Source of the DNA: Streptomyces buecherae
Lineage (GTDB): Bacteria > Actinomycetota > Actinomycetes > Streptomycetales > Streptomycetaceae
DNA length: 64,000 bases
Direction of reading: 5' to 3'
Assembly (NCBI RefSeq): GCF_014295035.1
Contig: NZ_CP060404.1
Coordinates: 4,558,501-4,622,500, forward strand
Positions 35,727 through 44,716 of this stretch are shown in pieces; positions within the stretch are counted from its first letter, which is position 1, and each line of letters opens with the position of its first letter. The translations under genes were made by a program, and so were the position numbers. Under the pieces are notes generated by a model that saw nothing but the letters and a program-made list of their open reading frames with translations, was not told the DNA's origin and did not search any database.

Positions 35727-36119
35727 GTGAGCCGCGCCGTAGAAGAGAGCAACCGCCGCATGTTGCGGGCCCGGGACGCGATGGACCGCTCGTACGCCCA
35801 GCCGCTGGACGTGCCGGCCCTGGCTCGTATCGCGCACGTGTCGCCGGCGCACTTCGCGCGCGTCTTCCGGGCCACGTTCGGCGAGACGCCGCACCGCTAC
35901 CTCCAGCGCCGGCGCGTCGAGCGGGCGATGTTCCTGCTGCGGGAGACCGAGCGCAGCATCACGGACATCTGCTTCGACGTCGGCTTCGGCAGCTCCGGCA
36001 CCTTCAGCCGTACGTTCCGCGACATCGTCGGCCAGTCGCCGCGGGCGTACCGCAAGCAGGCGGCGGCCACCGGCGTGCCGACCTGTTTCACGATGGCCTG
36101 GTCGCGGCCGAGCGACTGA
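35727..36119 (+). CDS. Small AraC-family regulator
   Basis: The 130-aa product is little more than an AraC DNA-binding domain: a first HTH with LDVPALARIAHVSPAHFARVFR and a second with SITDICFDVGFGSSGTFSRTFR and GQSPRAYRK. It has no ligand-binding domain. GTG 35727. It precedes the glyoxalase-like gene with a 65-bp gap and probably regulates it. Confidence 0.9.
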   Translation: MSRAVEESNRRMLRARDAMDRSYAQPLDVPALARIAHVSPAHFARVFRATFGETPHRYLQRRRVERAMFLLRETERSITDICFDVGFGSSGTFSRTFRDIVGQSPRAYRKQAAATGVPTCFTMAWSRPSD

Positions 36120-36184
36120 CGCGGCGGCCGTCCACGGAGTGAGCAGTTTTGGATAAGTTTTCGGCCGCCCCGCTCACTAACGTG

Positions 36185-36601
36185 ATGGACATGTTCAACG
36201 CCATCACACATTCGCAGATATACGTTCTCGACCAGGACGAGGCCCTCGACTTCTATGTCGGCAAGCTCGGCCTCGAGGTCGCCGCCGACGTCGACATGGG
36301 TTTCATGCGCTGGCTGGCCGTCAGCGTCCCCGGCCACCCCGAGCGCCAGATCCTGCTGGAGAGGCCCGGCACTCCGGCGATGTCCGAGGAGACGGCGGCC
36401 CAGGTGCGCGACCTGGTGACCAAGGGGGCGATGGGCGGCTGGCTCATCTTCACCACGGAGGACTGCCGCAAGACGTACGAGACGCTGCTTGAGCGGGGCG
36501 TCGAGTTCACCGAGGAGCCCACCGAGCGCCCGTACGGCACGGACTGCGGCCTCCGCGACCCGTTCGGCAACCGCATCCGCTTCACCCAGCCGAAGGGCTG
36601 A
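36185..36601 (+). CDS. Glyoxalase/VOC-superfamily protein
   Basis: This 138-aa protein has paired VOC beta-alpha-beta modules: ITHSQIYVLDQDEALDFYVG at the start and YGTDCGLRDPFGNRIRF at the end. It probably binds a metal, and the likely role is detoxification or small-molecule resistance. ATG 36185 is used; a TTG at 36149 with GGAG upstream would add 12 residues. It pairs with the AraC regulator. Confidence 0.88.
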   Translation: MDMFNAITHSQIYVLDQDEALDFYVGKLGLEVAADVDMGFMRWLAVSVPGHPERQILLERPGTPAMSEETAAQVRDLVTKGAMGGWLIFTTEDCRKTYETLLERGVEFTEEPTERPYGTDCGLRDPFGNRIRFTQPKG

Positions 36602-37022
36602 GGGCGCGCGCTCCGGGGCCCCGACCGGGCCGCGCGGTGTGCGGTGGCCCGGGCCCGGCGCCTCGGCGGGGCCGGCACGCCGTACGCGGTGCGCCCGCGC
36701 GGACTGTCCTCGCCCACCCCCACAGTGCCCGGCACCCCACCACAGCGCCCGGCGCGCGCCCGACTCACTCGCGTACGCCCGACTCGACCGGACCCGGCCC
36801 CGGCCCGTCTCCGTGCGCCGGCGCACCTGACGCGCCCGCGCGCGGCCGTACCGAAACACCACCCACACCACCCGGCGCACTCGGGACCGGCACTCGTCCG
36901 AGGCGCGCCCCTGGTCGCCTCCCGGGCTCCACGGCCGGGTGAACGGACCCGCGGGGCCAGGCTTCATCCCGTCGTCACGGTTGCCTCTCGAACATCCGTG
37001 GACCAGCGCATAGCATCCGGCC
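36602..37022. other. Intergenic region before the NUDIX gene
   Basis: Pro/Arg/Thr-rich frames only, with no gene supported. The AT-richer segment at about 36960-37020 should hold the NUDIX promoter. Confidence 0.4.
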
Positions 37023-38000
37023 ATGTCCACTACGAATGGTCTGGGGTCCAGCACGTCGAAGGCCGTCGCGGAGCCGGGGGCCGGGGACGTGGCGCCGAGC
37101 GCCGCACAGTGGTACCCGCCGGAGTGGCCCGAGCGCATCCGGGCGCTGGCGAGCGGCGCGCTCGTGCCCGTCGAGCCGCGGCGAGCGGCGACCGTCCTGC
37201 TGCTGCGCGACACGGCGGCCGGCCCCGCGGTCTACATGCTGCGCCGCCGCGCCTCCATGGCCTTCGCCGGCGGCGCGTACGCGTATCCGGGCGGGTCCGT
37301 GGACGCGCGGGACGAGGAGCGCGACACCGGGTGGGCCGGCCCCTCGCGCGCGCAGTGGGCGGAGCGGCTCGGGACGGACGAGGGCACGGCGCAGGCCATC
37401 GTGTGCGCGGCGGTGCGGGAGACGTTCGAGGAGGCCGGGGTGTTGCTGGCCGGGCCCGACGCGCGGACCGTCGTCGCCGACACGACCGGCGACGACTGGG
37501 AGGCGGACCGCGCCGCGCTGGTCGCCCGCGAGCTGTCCTTCGCCGACTTCCTGGCCCGCCGCTCGCTCGTGCTCCGCTCCGACCTGCTCGGCGGCTGGGC
37601 GCGCTGGATCACCCCAGAGTTCGAGCCGCGCCGCTACGACACCTGGTTCTTCGCCGCCGCGCTCCCCGCCGGCCAGCGCACCCGGAACGCCTCCACGGAG
37701 GCCGACCGCACCGTGTGGATCAGGCCGCGGGAGGCCGCCGCCGGCTACGACCGCGGCGAGTTGCTGATGATGCCGCCGACCATCGCGACGCTGCGCGAGC
37801 TCATCCCGCACGCCACGGCCGCCGCCGCGCTGGCCGCCGCGGCCGACCAGGACCTGACGCCCATCCTGGCCCGCGCCACGCTGCGGGACGGCGAGATCGA
37901 GCTGAGCTGGCCGGGGCACGAGGAGTTCACCCGGCACGTCACACCCGACACATCGACCACGCCACCCCCTCCCGCCGCCACGGACGGAGCCAGCGCATGA
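37023..38000 (+). CDS. NUDIX hydrolase
   Basis: A 325-aa NUDIX protein. The strand GAYAYPGGSVDARD and the helix AAVRETFEEAGVLLAG make the Nudix box, with an insertion of about 35 residues between the first Gly and the REx2EE part. This is typical of the long ADP-ribose/CoA-type actinobacterial members. The substrate is unknown. ATG 37023; the end overlaps the next start as ATGA, so it is coupled to the metallo-beta-lactamase-fold gene. Confidence 0.9.
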   Translation: MSTTNGLGSSTSKAVAEPGAGDVAPSAAQWYPPEWPERIRALASGALVPVEPRRAATVLLLRDTAAGPAVYMLRRRASMAFAGGAYAYPGGSVDARDEERDTGWAGPSRAQWAERLGTDEGTAQAIVCAAVRETFEEAGVLLAGPDARTVVADTTGDDWEADRAALVARELSFADFLARRSLVLRSDLLGGWARWITPEFEPRRYDTWFFAAALPAGQRTRNASTEADRTVWIRPREAAAGYDRGELLMMPPTIATLRELIPHATAAAALAAAADQDLTPILARATLRDGEIELSWPGHEEFTRHVTPDTSTTPPPPAATDGASA

Positions 38001-38827
38001 CCAACGCAGCCGCACTTCCCGGCCAGCCGCGCGGCGGCGCCATCGGTGGCCCGGCCACCGCCCGGGCCCACTGCGTGCTCGCGCCCAACCCGTCGGCCAT
38101 GACGCTCGACGGCACCAACACCTGGATCGTGGCCGAGCCGGACTCGGACCTCGCCGTCGTCATTGACCCGGGGCCGCTGCACGAGGGGCACCTCGCCAAC
38201 GTCGTGGCCACCGTCGAACAGGCCGGCCGCCGGGTCGGCCTGACGCTGCTCACACACGGCCACGCGGACCACGCCGAGGGCGCGTCCCGGTTCGCCGAGC
38301 TGACCGGTACCCGCGTGCGCGCCCTCGATCCGGCGCTGCGCCTCGGCGACGAGGGGCTGGCCGGCGGCGACGTGGTCACCACCGGCGGCCTGGAGCTGCG
38401 CGTCGTGCCCACGCCCGGCCACACGTCGGACTCGCTCTCCTTCCACCTGCCGGCCGACGGCGTGGTGCTCACCGGGGACACGGTGCTCGGCCGCGGCACG
38501 ACGATGGTGGCCCACCCGGACGGGCGGCTCGGCGAGTACCTCGACTCGCTGCGCCGGCTCCGTTCGATGACCGTGGACGACGGCGTGCACACGGTGCTGC
38601 CGGGGCACGGCCCGGTGTTGGCCGACGCGCGGGGCGCGATCGAGTACTACCTGGCGCACCGGGCCAGCCGGCTGGCCCAGGTGGAGACGGCCATCGAGAA
38701 CGGTCACCGCACCGCGTCCGAGGTCGTCGCGCACGTGTACGCCGACGTCGACCGCTCGCTGTGGCCCGCGGCCGAGCTGTCCGTCCGCGCCCAGCTTGAG
38801 TACCTGGGCGAACGCGACCTGATCTGA
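37997..38827 (+). CDS. Metallo-beta-lactamase-fold hydrolase
   Basis: This 276-aa protein carries the zinc motif LLTHGHADHAEG (HxHxDH), GHTSDSLSF, GDTVLGRG and VLPGHGPVL. A C-terminal helical domain resembles that of human LACTB2-like enzymes (about residues 205-276, with RTASEVVAHVY). LACTB2-type members are ribonucleases or thioesterases; the substrate here is not determined. Coupled to the NUDIX gene and placed upstream of crp. Confidence 0.9.
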   Translation: MTNAAALPGQPRGGAIGGPATARAHCVLAPNPSAMTLDGTNTWIVAEPDSDLAVVIDPGPLHEGHLANVVATVEQAGRRVGLTLLTHGHADHAEGASRFAELTGTRVRALDPALRLGDEGLAGGDVVTTGGLELRVVPTPGHTSDSLSFHLPADGVVLTGDTVLGRGTTMVAHPDGRLGEYLDSLRRLRSMTVDDGVHTVLPGHGPVLADARGAIEYYLAHRASRLAQVETAIENGHRTASEVVAHVYADVDRSLWPAAELSVRAQLEYLGERDLI

Positions 38828-38980
38828 TCTGCCCGTTGACGTGGCCTGGCCTGGCCTGGCCCGCTCCCAGCGCTCGCCGCCACCGGGCGCGCCCCGTACG
38901 CGCGGGCGCACAGCGGGCTTGTGGGGCCGACCGCGCGCGGGCGCACGGGACCGTGCGGGAACGGCCGTAGCCGGCCTCCT

Positions 38981-39020
38981 ACGGGCCGTACGGGCCGTAC
39001 GGGCCGTACGGGCCGTACGG
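38981..39020. repeat. 9-bp tandem repeat ACGGGCCGT
   Basis: Four perfect copies and a partial fifth lie in the 575-bp gap 38828-39402 between the convergent metallo-beta-lactamase-fold and crp genes. A hairpin-like run at about 39260-39300 may be the crp terminator. No gene is supported in the gap. Confidence 0.65.
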
Positions 39021-39402
39021 GGCTGCGTGGGCCGCTTGGTGCGGCTGGGTCATGTGGGGCCGCGCGGGTGCGTCGGGGCTCGTGAGGCACACCGGGCTGG
39101 GCGAGCGGTGCGGGGCGGCGTGGATCGACGGCAGCGGGGCGCGGCGGCATGGGTTGGTGTGCGGGGCGGGCGCAGTGTGGGGTGCCGCGTACGAAACGTG
39201 CGCACGCCCCGACGCGCGCCGGGGCGTGCGGGGCCGCCGCCGGGGCGGCTCAGGCCGGTAGCCCGCAAGGTGAGGTCCCGTTGCTCGGGAGTGCCGAGGC
39301 GCCGGCGTGCCGGCGCGCGTCCCGCGAGCCCGCGGACGCCGGGGTGGTGCGCCCGGCGCACAGCGGGCGGCCCGAACCAGTCGGGCCGCCCATGGCTGCG
39401 GG

Positions 39403-40077
39403 TCAGCGGCTGCGCTTGGCCAGCCGCTCGACGTCGAGCAGGATCACGGCGCGCGCCTCAAGGCGCAGCCAGCCGCGGCCGGCGAAGTCGGCCAGCGCCT
39501 TGTTGACGGTCTCCCGGGAGGCGCCGACGAGCTGGGCCAACTCCTCCTGCGTGAGGTCGTGAACGACGTGGATGCCCTCTTCGGACTGCACACCAAAGCG
39601 CCGCGAGAGGTCGAGCAGCGCCCGGGCCACACGGCCGGGGACATCCGAGAAGACCAGATCAGACATCTGGTCGTTGGTCTTGCGCAGCCGGCGCGCGACC
39701 GCGCGCAGCAGCGCCGTCGCGACCTCGGGCCGGGCGTTGAGCCACGGCTGGAGGTCGCCGTGGCCGAGGCCGAGCAGCTTCACCTCGGTGAGGGCGGTCG
39801 CCGTGGCCGTACGCGGTCCGGGGTCGAACAGCGACAGCTCGCCGATCAACTCGCCGGGGCCGAGCACGGCCAGCATGTTCTCGCGCCCGTCGGGCGAGGT
39901 GCGGTGCAGCTTCACCTTGCCGTCCGTGACCACGTACAGGCGGTCGCCGGGGTCCCCTTCGTGGAAGAGCGCATCACCCCGCGCGAGGGTGACCTCCCCC
40001 ATGGAGGCGCGCAGCTCAGCGGCCTGCTCGTCATCGAGCGCCGCGAAGAGCGGGGCGCGCCGCAGAACGTCGTCCAC
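39403..40077 (-). CDS. crp: cAMP receptor protein Crp
   Basis: The 224-aa protein is the Streptomyces Crp. The nucleotide-binding domain has the intact cassette LIGELSLFDPGPRTATAT (Gly-Glu and Arg-Thr), and the C-terminal HTH reads TQEELAQLVGASRETVNKAL. In S. coelicolor this regulator binds cAMP and controls germination and secondary metabolism. GTG 40077 is preferred over the ATG at 40098 because AAGGAGAG precedes it and the length then matches the known protein. It is divergent from nth. Confidence 0.94.
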   Translation of the reverse strand: MDDVLRRAPLFAALDDEQAAELRASMGEVTLARGDALFHEGDPGDRLYVVTDGKVKLHRTSPDGRENMLAVLGPGELIGELSLFDPGPRTATATALTEVKLLGLGHGDLQPWLNARPEVATALLRAVARRLRKTNDQMSDLVFSDVPGRVARALLDLSRRFGVQSEEGIHVVHDLTQEELAQLVGASRETVNKALADFAGRGWLRLEARAVILLDVERLAKRSR

Positions 40078-40258
40078 GAGATCTCTCCTTGTCGACATGC
40101 ACAGGGGACCGTGGTCTCCATGATGCCGGACGGTAAAACAGTGCGATCAATCACAAGTTTGACGCACCGACATCAAGGACCCTACGGCAGGGGTCCGATC
40201 GTGCAGTGGTTTTCCGGCGCTCGGGGCGGATGTCGGTGGCTGGCCTTACGCTGGCCGA

Positions 40259-41176
40259 GTGTCCAATACGCCGGTGAGAGCACAGGGCAAGGGGCCGGGA
40301 GGGCCCGCCGACGGAGGCAGGGGGAAACCGTCCGCATCAGGTAGTTCTGCTGTGAGCGAACGCTCTCAGCCGCCCGCCGCGAAAGCCGCCAAGGCCGCGA
40401 AACCGGGCAAGCCAGAATCGCGCCTCGCGCTGGTCCGCCGCGCCCGGCGGATCAACCGCGAGCTGGCCGAGACGTATCCGTACGCGCATCCGGAGCTGGA
40501 CTTCGAGAACCCGTTCCAGCTCCTGGTGGCCACGGTGCTCTCGGCCCAGACCACCGACCTGCGGGTGAACCAGACGACGCCGGCCCTCTTCCGCGCCTAC
40601 CCGACGCCCGAGGAGATGGCGGCGGCCGAGCCCGAGGCGCTGGAGCAGCTCATCCGCCCGACCGGCTTCTTCCGGGCCAAGGCGAAGTCGCTGCTCGGCC
40701 TGTCCGTCGCGCTGCGCGACCGCTTCGACGGCGAGGTGCCGGGCCGCCTCGAGGACCTGGTGACGCTGCCCGGCGTTGGCCGCAAGACGGCCAACGTGGT
40801 GTTGGGCAATGCCTTCGGAGTCCCTGGACTCACTGTGGACACCCACTTCGGGCGGCTGGTGCGGCGCTGGAAGTGGACGACGCGGGAGGACCCGGAGAAG
40901 GTCGAGGCGGAGATCGCCGCGCTGTTCCCGAAGAGCGACTGGACGATGCTCTCGCACCGCATCATCTTCCACGGCCGCCGCGTCTGCCACGCGCGCAAGC
41001 CCGCGTGCGGCGCCTGTCCGATCGCCCCGCTCTGCCCGTCGTACGGGGAGGGCGAGACCGATCCGGAGAAGGCGCGGAAGCTGCTGAAGTACGAGATGGG
41101 CGGCCAGCCGGGCCAGCGGCTGCGGCCTCCGGCCGACTTCCCGGGCCAGCCCGCCCCGCCGCTGGGGGCCGCGTGA
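40259..41176 (+). CDS. nth: Endonuclease III
   Basis: A 305-aa DNA glycosylase/AP lyase for oxidised pyrimidines. The helix-hairpin-helix LPGVGRKTANVVL carries the catalytic Lys, TVDTHFGRLVRR the Asp, and the 4Fe-4S loop is C-x6-C-x2-C-x5-C (CHARKPACGACPIAPLC). About 50 N-terminal residues are an Ala/Lys/Gly-rich extension. GTG 40259. GTGA overlap with the next NUDIX gene. Confidence 0.95.
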   Translation: MSNTPVRAQGKGPGGPADGGRGKPSASGSSAVSERSQPPAAKAAKAAKPGKPESRLALVRRARRINRELAETYPYAHPELDFENPFQLLVATVLSAQTTDLRVNQTTPALFRAYPTPEEMAAAEPEALEQLIRPTGFFRAKAKSLLGLSVALRDRFDGEVPGRLEDLVTLPGVGRKTANVVLGNAFGVPGLTVDTHFGRLVRRWKWTTREDPEKVEAEIAALFPKSDWTMLSHRIIFHGRRVCHARKPACGACPIAPLCPSYGEGETDPEKARKLLKYEMGGQPGQRLRPPADFPGQPAPPLGAA

Positions 41177-42360
41177 CGGACGGATCGGGAGACGCGGCGG
41201 CCCCCGGCGCGGGCGCCGCGCGCGGTGGGGGCCTCGCGGCCGGCGGCCCGGGACCCGGTGGCTCGCTGCCCGGACGCCCGGTGCCTGGCGGCGCTCCGCT
41301 CGGGGGCGGCTCGGCGCCCGGTAGCTCGGCGCGGGGCGTACGCGCGCCGGCGGGCGCCGGGGGAGCGGCCAGGGGCGGCCGGCCGGTGCCCGTCAGTGAG
41401 CAGGGGCTGCCCGACTGGCTGCTCCCGGTCGCGCGGGCGGCGCGCACCATAGAGCCGCGTCAACTCAGCCGGTTCCTGCCACCCGAGAACGGCTCGGGCC
41501 GACAGTCCGCCGTCCTGGTCCTCTTCGGCGAGGGCCCGCCCGCCGGGCCCGCCACGACGCGGGGTTCCTCGGCGCGGGGCTCCACGGCGCAGGGGCGCGG
41601 GCCGGCGCCGACCGGTGAGCCGGCGCGGGCGCCCGCGCTCACGCCCGGGGGCGCACCGCACCGGCGCGCGGCGACCGGGGAGCCAGGGGCGGCCGACGGG
41701 CCCACGCCCGGTGCGTACGCCGGCGCGCGTCACCCCGACCTCGCAGGCGCCGCGGAACGTGGCGGCGCCCGCGAAGCCGAACGCGTCCACGAGGTCGAAC
41801 GCGCCCGCGGTGCCGTCGCCCCCGCGCTCGGCCCTCCGTTCGTGGGCCCGGGCGGCCCCGAACTCCTCCTCATGGAGCGCGCCGGCACCCTGCGCTCCCA
41901 CGCTGGGCAGCCCTCCTTCCCCGGCGGGGCGCTGGATCCGGAGGACGGCGATCCGGCGGGGGACGGGCCGCTGCGCGCGGCGCTGCGCGAGGCGGAGGAG
42001 GAGACCGGCCTCGACCCGTCAGGTGTGCAGCTCTTCGGCGTGCTGCCACGGCTGTACATCCCGGTCAGCGAGTTCGTCGTGACCCCGGTCCTCGGCTGGT
42101 GGCGCCGGCCGAGCCCGGTCGCGCCGGTCGACCCGGCCGAGACCGCGAGGGTCTTCACGGTGCCGGTGGCCGAGCTGACGGACCCGGCCAACCGCGCCGT
42201 CGCCGTGCACCCCAGCGGCCACCGGGGGCCCGCCTTCCTCGTCGGCGGCGCGCTGGTCTGGGGGTTCACGGCCGGCGTCATCGACCGCATCCTGCACTTC
42301 GCTGGCTGGGAACGGCCGTGGGACAGGGAACGCCACGTCCCGCTCGACTGGCGTGCGTGA
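41173..42360 (+). CDS. CoA-pyrophosphatase-type NUDIX hydrolase
   Basis: This 395-aa protein has a normal NUDIX domain in the C-terminal half. LRSHAGQPSFPGGALDPEDG is followed by LREAEEETGLDPSG, and SHAGQPSFPGG is characteristic of the CoA-diphosphatase (NudL-like) group. The N-terminal half contains a Gly/Pro/Arg-rich low-complexity start and a second such stretch (about residues 125-215) inserted before the Nudix region. These make it much longer than usual members (about 200-250 aa). GTG 41173 overlaps nth; MarP follows 12 bp later. Confidence 0.88.
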   Translation: MTDGSGDAAAPGAGAARGGGLAAGGPGPGGSLPGRPVPGGAPLGGGSAPGSSARGVRAPAGAGGAARGGRPVPVSEQGLPDWLLPVARAARTIEPRQLSRFLPPENGSGRQSAVLVLFGEGPPAGPATTRGSSARGSTAQGRGPAPTGEPARAPALTPGGAPHRRAATGEPGAADGPTPGAYAGARHPDLAGAAERGGAREAERVHEVERARGAVAPALGPPFVGPGGPELLLMERAGTLRSHAGQPSFPGGALDPEDGDPAGDGPLRAALREAEEETGLDPSGVQLFGVLPRLYIPVSEFVVTPVLGWWRRPSPVAPVDPAETARVFTVPVAELTDPANRAVAVHPSGHRGPAFLVGGALVWGFTAGVIDRILHFAGWERPWDRERHVPLDWRA

Positions 42361-42372
42361 GACGGTGACTTC

Positions 42373-43572
42373 GTGAACGTGCTGGACATCCTGCTGCTGG
42401 TCGCCGCCGCGTGGTTCGCCGTCATCGGCTACCGCCAGGGCTTCGTCGTCGGCGTGCTGTCGGTCACCGGGTTCCTCGGCGGCGGCCTGGTCGCCCTGTA
42501 CCTGCTGCCGGTCATATGGGACCGGACCACCGACAACGCCTCACCGGGTTCGTTCGGCGCGATCTCCGCGGTCGTCATCGTGATCGTGTGCGCCAGCATC
42601 GGCCAGGCGTGCACCACCCACCTGGGCAACAAGCTGCGCCGGCACATCACCTGGTCGCCGGCGCGCGCCATCGACGCCACCGGCGGGGCGCTGGTCAACG
42701 TCATGGCGATGCTGCTGGTCGCCTGGCTGATCGGGTCCGCCATCGCCGGCAGTTCGTTGCCCACGCTGGGCAAGGAGGTCCGTAACTCCAAGGTGCTGCT
42801 CGGCGTGGCCCGCGTGGTCCCCGAGGAGGCCAACACCTGGTTCGACGACTTCAGTTCGGTGCTGGCGGAGAACCGTTTCCCGCAGGTGTTCTCGCCGTTC
42901 GCGGAGGAACCGATCACCTCCGTGCCGGCCCCCGACCCCAAGCTCGCCAACAGCCCCGCCGTGGAGCGCGCCCGGCAGAGCATCGTCAAGGTGGTCGGCA
43001 CCGCGTCGAGCTGCGGCAAGGTCCTGGAGGGCACGGGCTTCGTCTACGCGCCGCACCGCGTGATGACCAACGCCCACGTCGTCGGCGGCGTCGACGAGCC
43101 CACCGTGCAGATCGGCGGGGAGGGCAGGCTGTACGACGCGGAGGTCGTGCTCTACGACTGGAAGCGCGACATCGCCGTACTGGACGTCCCCGCGCTGCGC
43201 GCCCCCGCCCTCCGGTTCGCGGAGGGCGACGCGGGCAGCGGCGACGGCGCGATCGTGGCGGGCTTCCCGGAGAACGGCGACTTCAACGTGCAGGCGGCTC
43301 GCGTCCGTGGCCGCATCGAGGCCGACGGCCCGGACATCTACCACCGCGGCACGGTCCACCGCGACGTCTACTCCCTCTACACCACCGTCCGCCAGGGCAA
43401 CTCGGGCGGACCCCTGCTGACCCCCGAGGGCCGCGTCTACGGCGTCGTCTTCGCGCGCTCCCTCGACGACGCCAACACGGGGTACGCGCTGACCGCCAGC
43501 GAGGTCCAGGAGAACATCACGGAAGGCCGCACGGCCGACGACCAGGTGGACACCCAGGGCTGCGCCATGTGA
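42373..43572 (+). CDS. MarP-like membrane serine protease
   Basis: The 399-aa product has four membrane helices (CvpA-like, about residues 1-130) and then a trypsin-like periplasmic domain. The triad is in TNAHVV (His), KRDIAVLDV (Asp) and QGNSGGPL (Ser). Cys pairs (TASSCG, TQGCAM) may form a disulfide as in mycobacterial MarP, an acid-resistance protease. GTG 42373. It ends the nth-NUDIX-MarP run at a strong hairpin. Confidence 0.93.
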   Translation: MNVLDILLLVAAAWFAVIGYRQGFVVGVLSVTGFLGGGLVALYLLPVIWDRTTDNASPGSFGAISAVVIVIVCASIGQACTTHLGNKLRRHITWSPARAIDATGGALVNVMAMLLVAWLIGSAIAGSSLPTLGKEVRNSKVLLGVARVVPEEANTWFDDFSSVLAENRFPQVFSPFAEEPITSVPAPDPKLANSPAVERARQSIVKVVGTASSCGKVLEGTGFVYAPHRVMTNAHVVGGVDEPTVQIGGEGRLYDAEVVLYDWKRDIAVLDVPALRAPALRFAEGDAGSGDGAIVAGFPENGDFNVQAARVRGRIEADGPDIYHRGTVHRDVYSLYTTVRQGNSGGPLLTPEGRVYGVVFARSLDDANTGYALTASEVQENITEGRTADDQVDTQGCAM

Positions 43573-43627
43573 GCGGGCGCGTAGGGGAGCGGAACAGGCG
43601 AACCACCCCGCTCCCCTACGCGCCCGC
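43573..43627 (+). terminator. Long hairpin terminator after MarP-like gene
   Basis: GCGGGCGCGTAGGGGAGCGG (43573-43592) pairs with 43608-43627 around a 15-nt loop. It starts immediately after the stop codon. Confidence 0.8.
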
Positions 43628-44606
43628 GCGCGTGCTGCCGAGGCCCGCGCCCCCCATATGCCCGCACCAGCCGCCCGACCCAACCCGCCCCCCCCCGCGT
43701 CAGCCCGCCCAGCCCAGCCCGCGCCGGTACGCCCGGCCCGCGTACCCCCAAGGCGACGGCATTCGCGCAGCCCTGAGCGCGCGGCAGCCCATGCGGGCGC
43801 AAGCGCCGGCGCACGCCGGCTAACCGGAAGCACCCGCGCCGCGTGCCCTCATGCCGGGTGTCAGCAGTGTGCCGACGGTGCGCTGAGGGCGAGCGGCGGG
43901 GTACGACCAGGCCCGGCACGGCGGAGAACGGCTCCTGGCAGGGGCGTGTCACGCGGCGCGCGACGCCCGACGAGTACGGGCTCCGCACGCTGCCCCTCAT
44001 CGCTCCGGGAGCACGCTGACCGCTTGGCGCGCGGTACGGGAAACCGGGGAACCGACGAGGGAGTCCGCCGCACGGGGCGGGCGGTCCGCTCGCCGGAAGT
44101 GCTGCTATCGGCTCCGCGGATGGCGCAGCCGCGCCGACACCCAGCGGGCGCGGCGGCGGATGATGCGGGGAATGCCGATACGAGGATCATGGCCCGGTAC
44201 TTGCCCGGGGCCGCCCCGCTCGGAGACGGTTAGCGCGGCGTCGAGGCCGCGATCGTTCGCTGCGTCACGGTAGTCGTGCGTCCAGCCCATACCCGGAACT
44301 CTGCCCCTGGCCCAAGGTCGGTAATCACCTGCGGGACCGTCAATTGGCCTATGCGGCGGGCAAGCGGAAGCCCCAGGTACACGGCGTCGGATCGCTTCGG
44401 CAAGCCGCCGAACGCGCCGGCGCACTCCGGGCCCTCGTACGCCCGCGAGCGGCGTACGACAGCGGCGGAGAGCGTACGCGCCGGCGGCCTTGTACGGCAA
44501 CGCTACCCGGCCCCGCCGGGCGCCGGCTCGGGCGCGGCGCATCGAGGGCCCGGGCGGCCGGGGAGGGCGTGCCGTTCGCCGGGCGCCGGCGCGCGCGATG
44601 CGACCG
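43628..44606. other. Gene-free stretch after MarP
   Basis: Nearly 1 kb with only Arg/Pro/Ala-rich frames on both strands and no recognisable protein. I see no tRNA, IS end or CRISPR. Confidence 0.4.
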
Positions 44607-44682
44607 CCCCGCTCGGCACCGACCACCCTGTTCGGCGGCGACCACCCCACTCGGCGCCGACCACCCCGCTCGGCGGCGCACC
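44607..44682. repeat. 19-bp tandem repeat, four units
   Basis: CCCCGCTCGGCACCGACCA and three variants follow in exact 19-bp register (44607, 44626, 44645, 44664). The array lies 35 bp downstream of the end of the minus-strand hydrolase gene. Confidence 0.7.
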
Positions 44683-44716
44683 CGTCGCCGCACGGGCGGT
44701 GCGTCACCCTGTCGTG

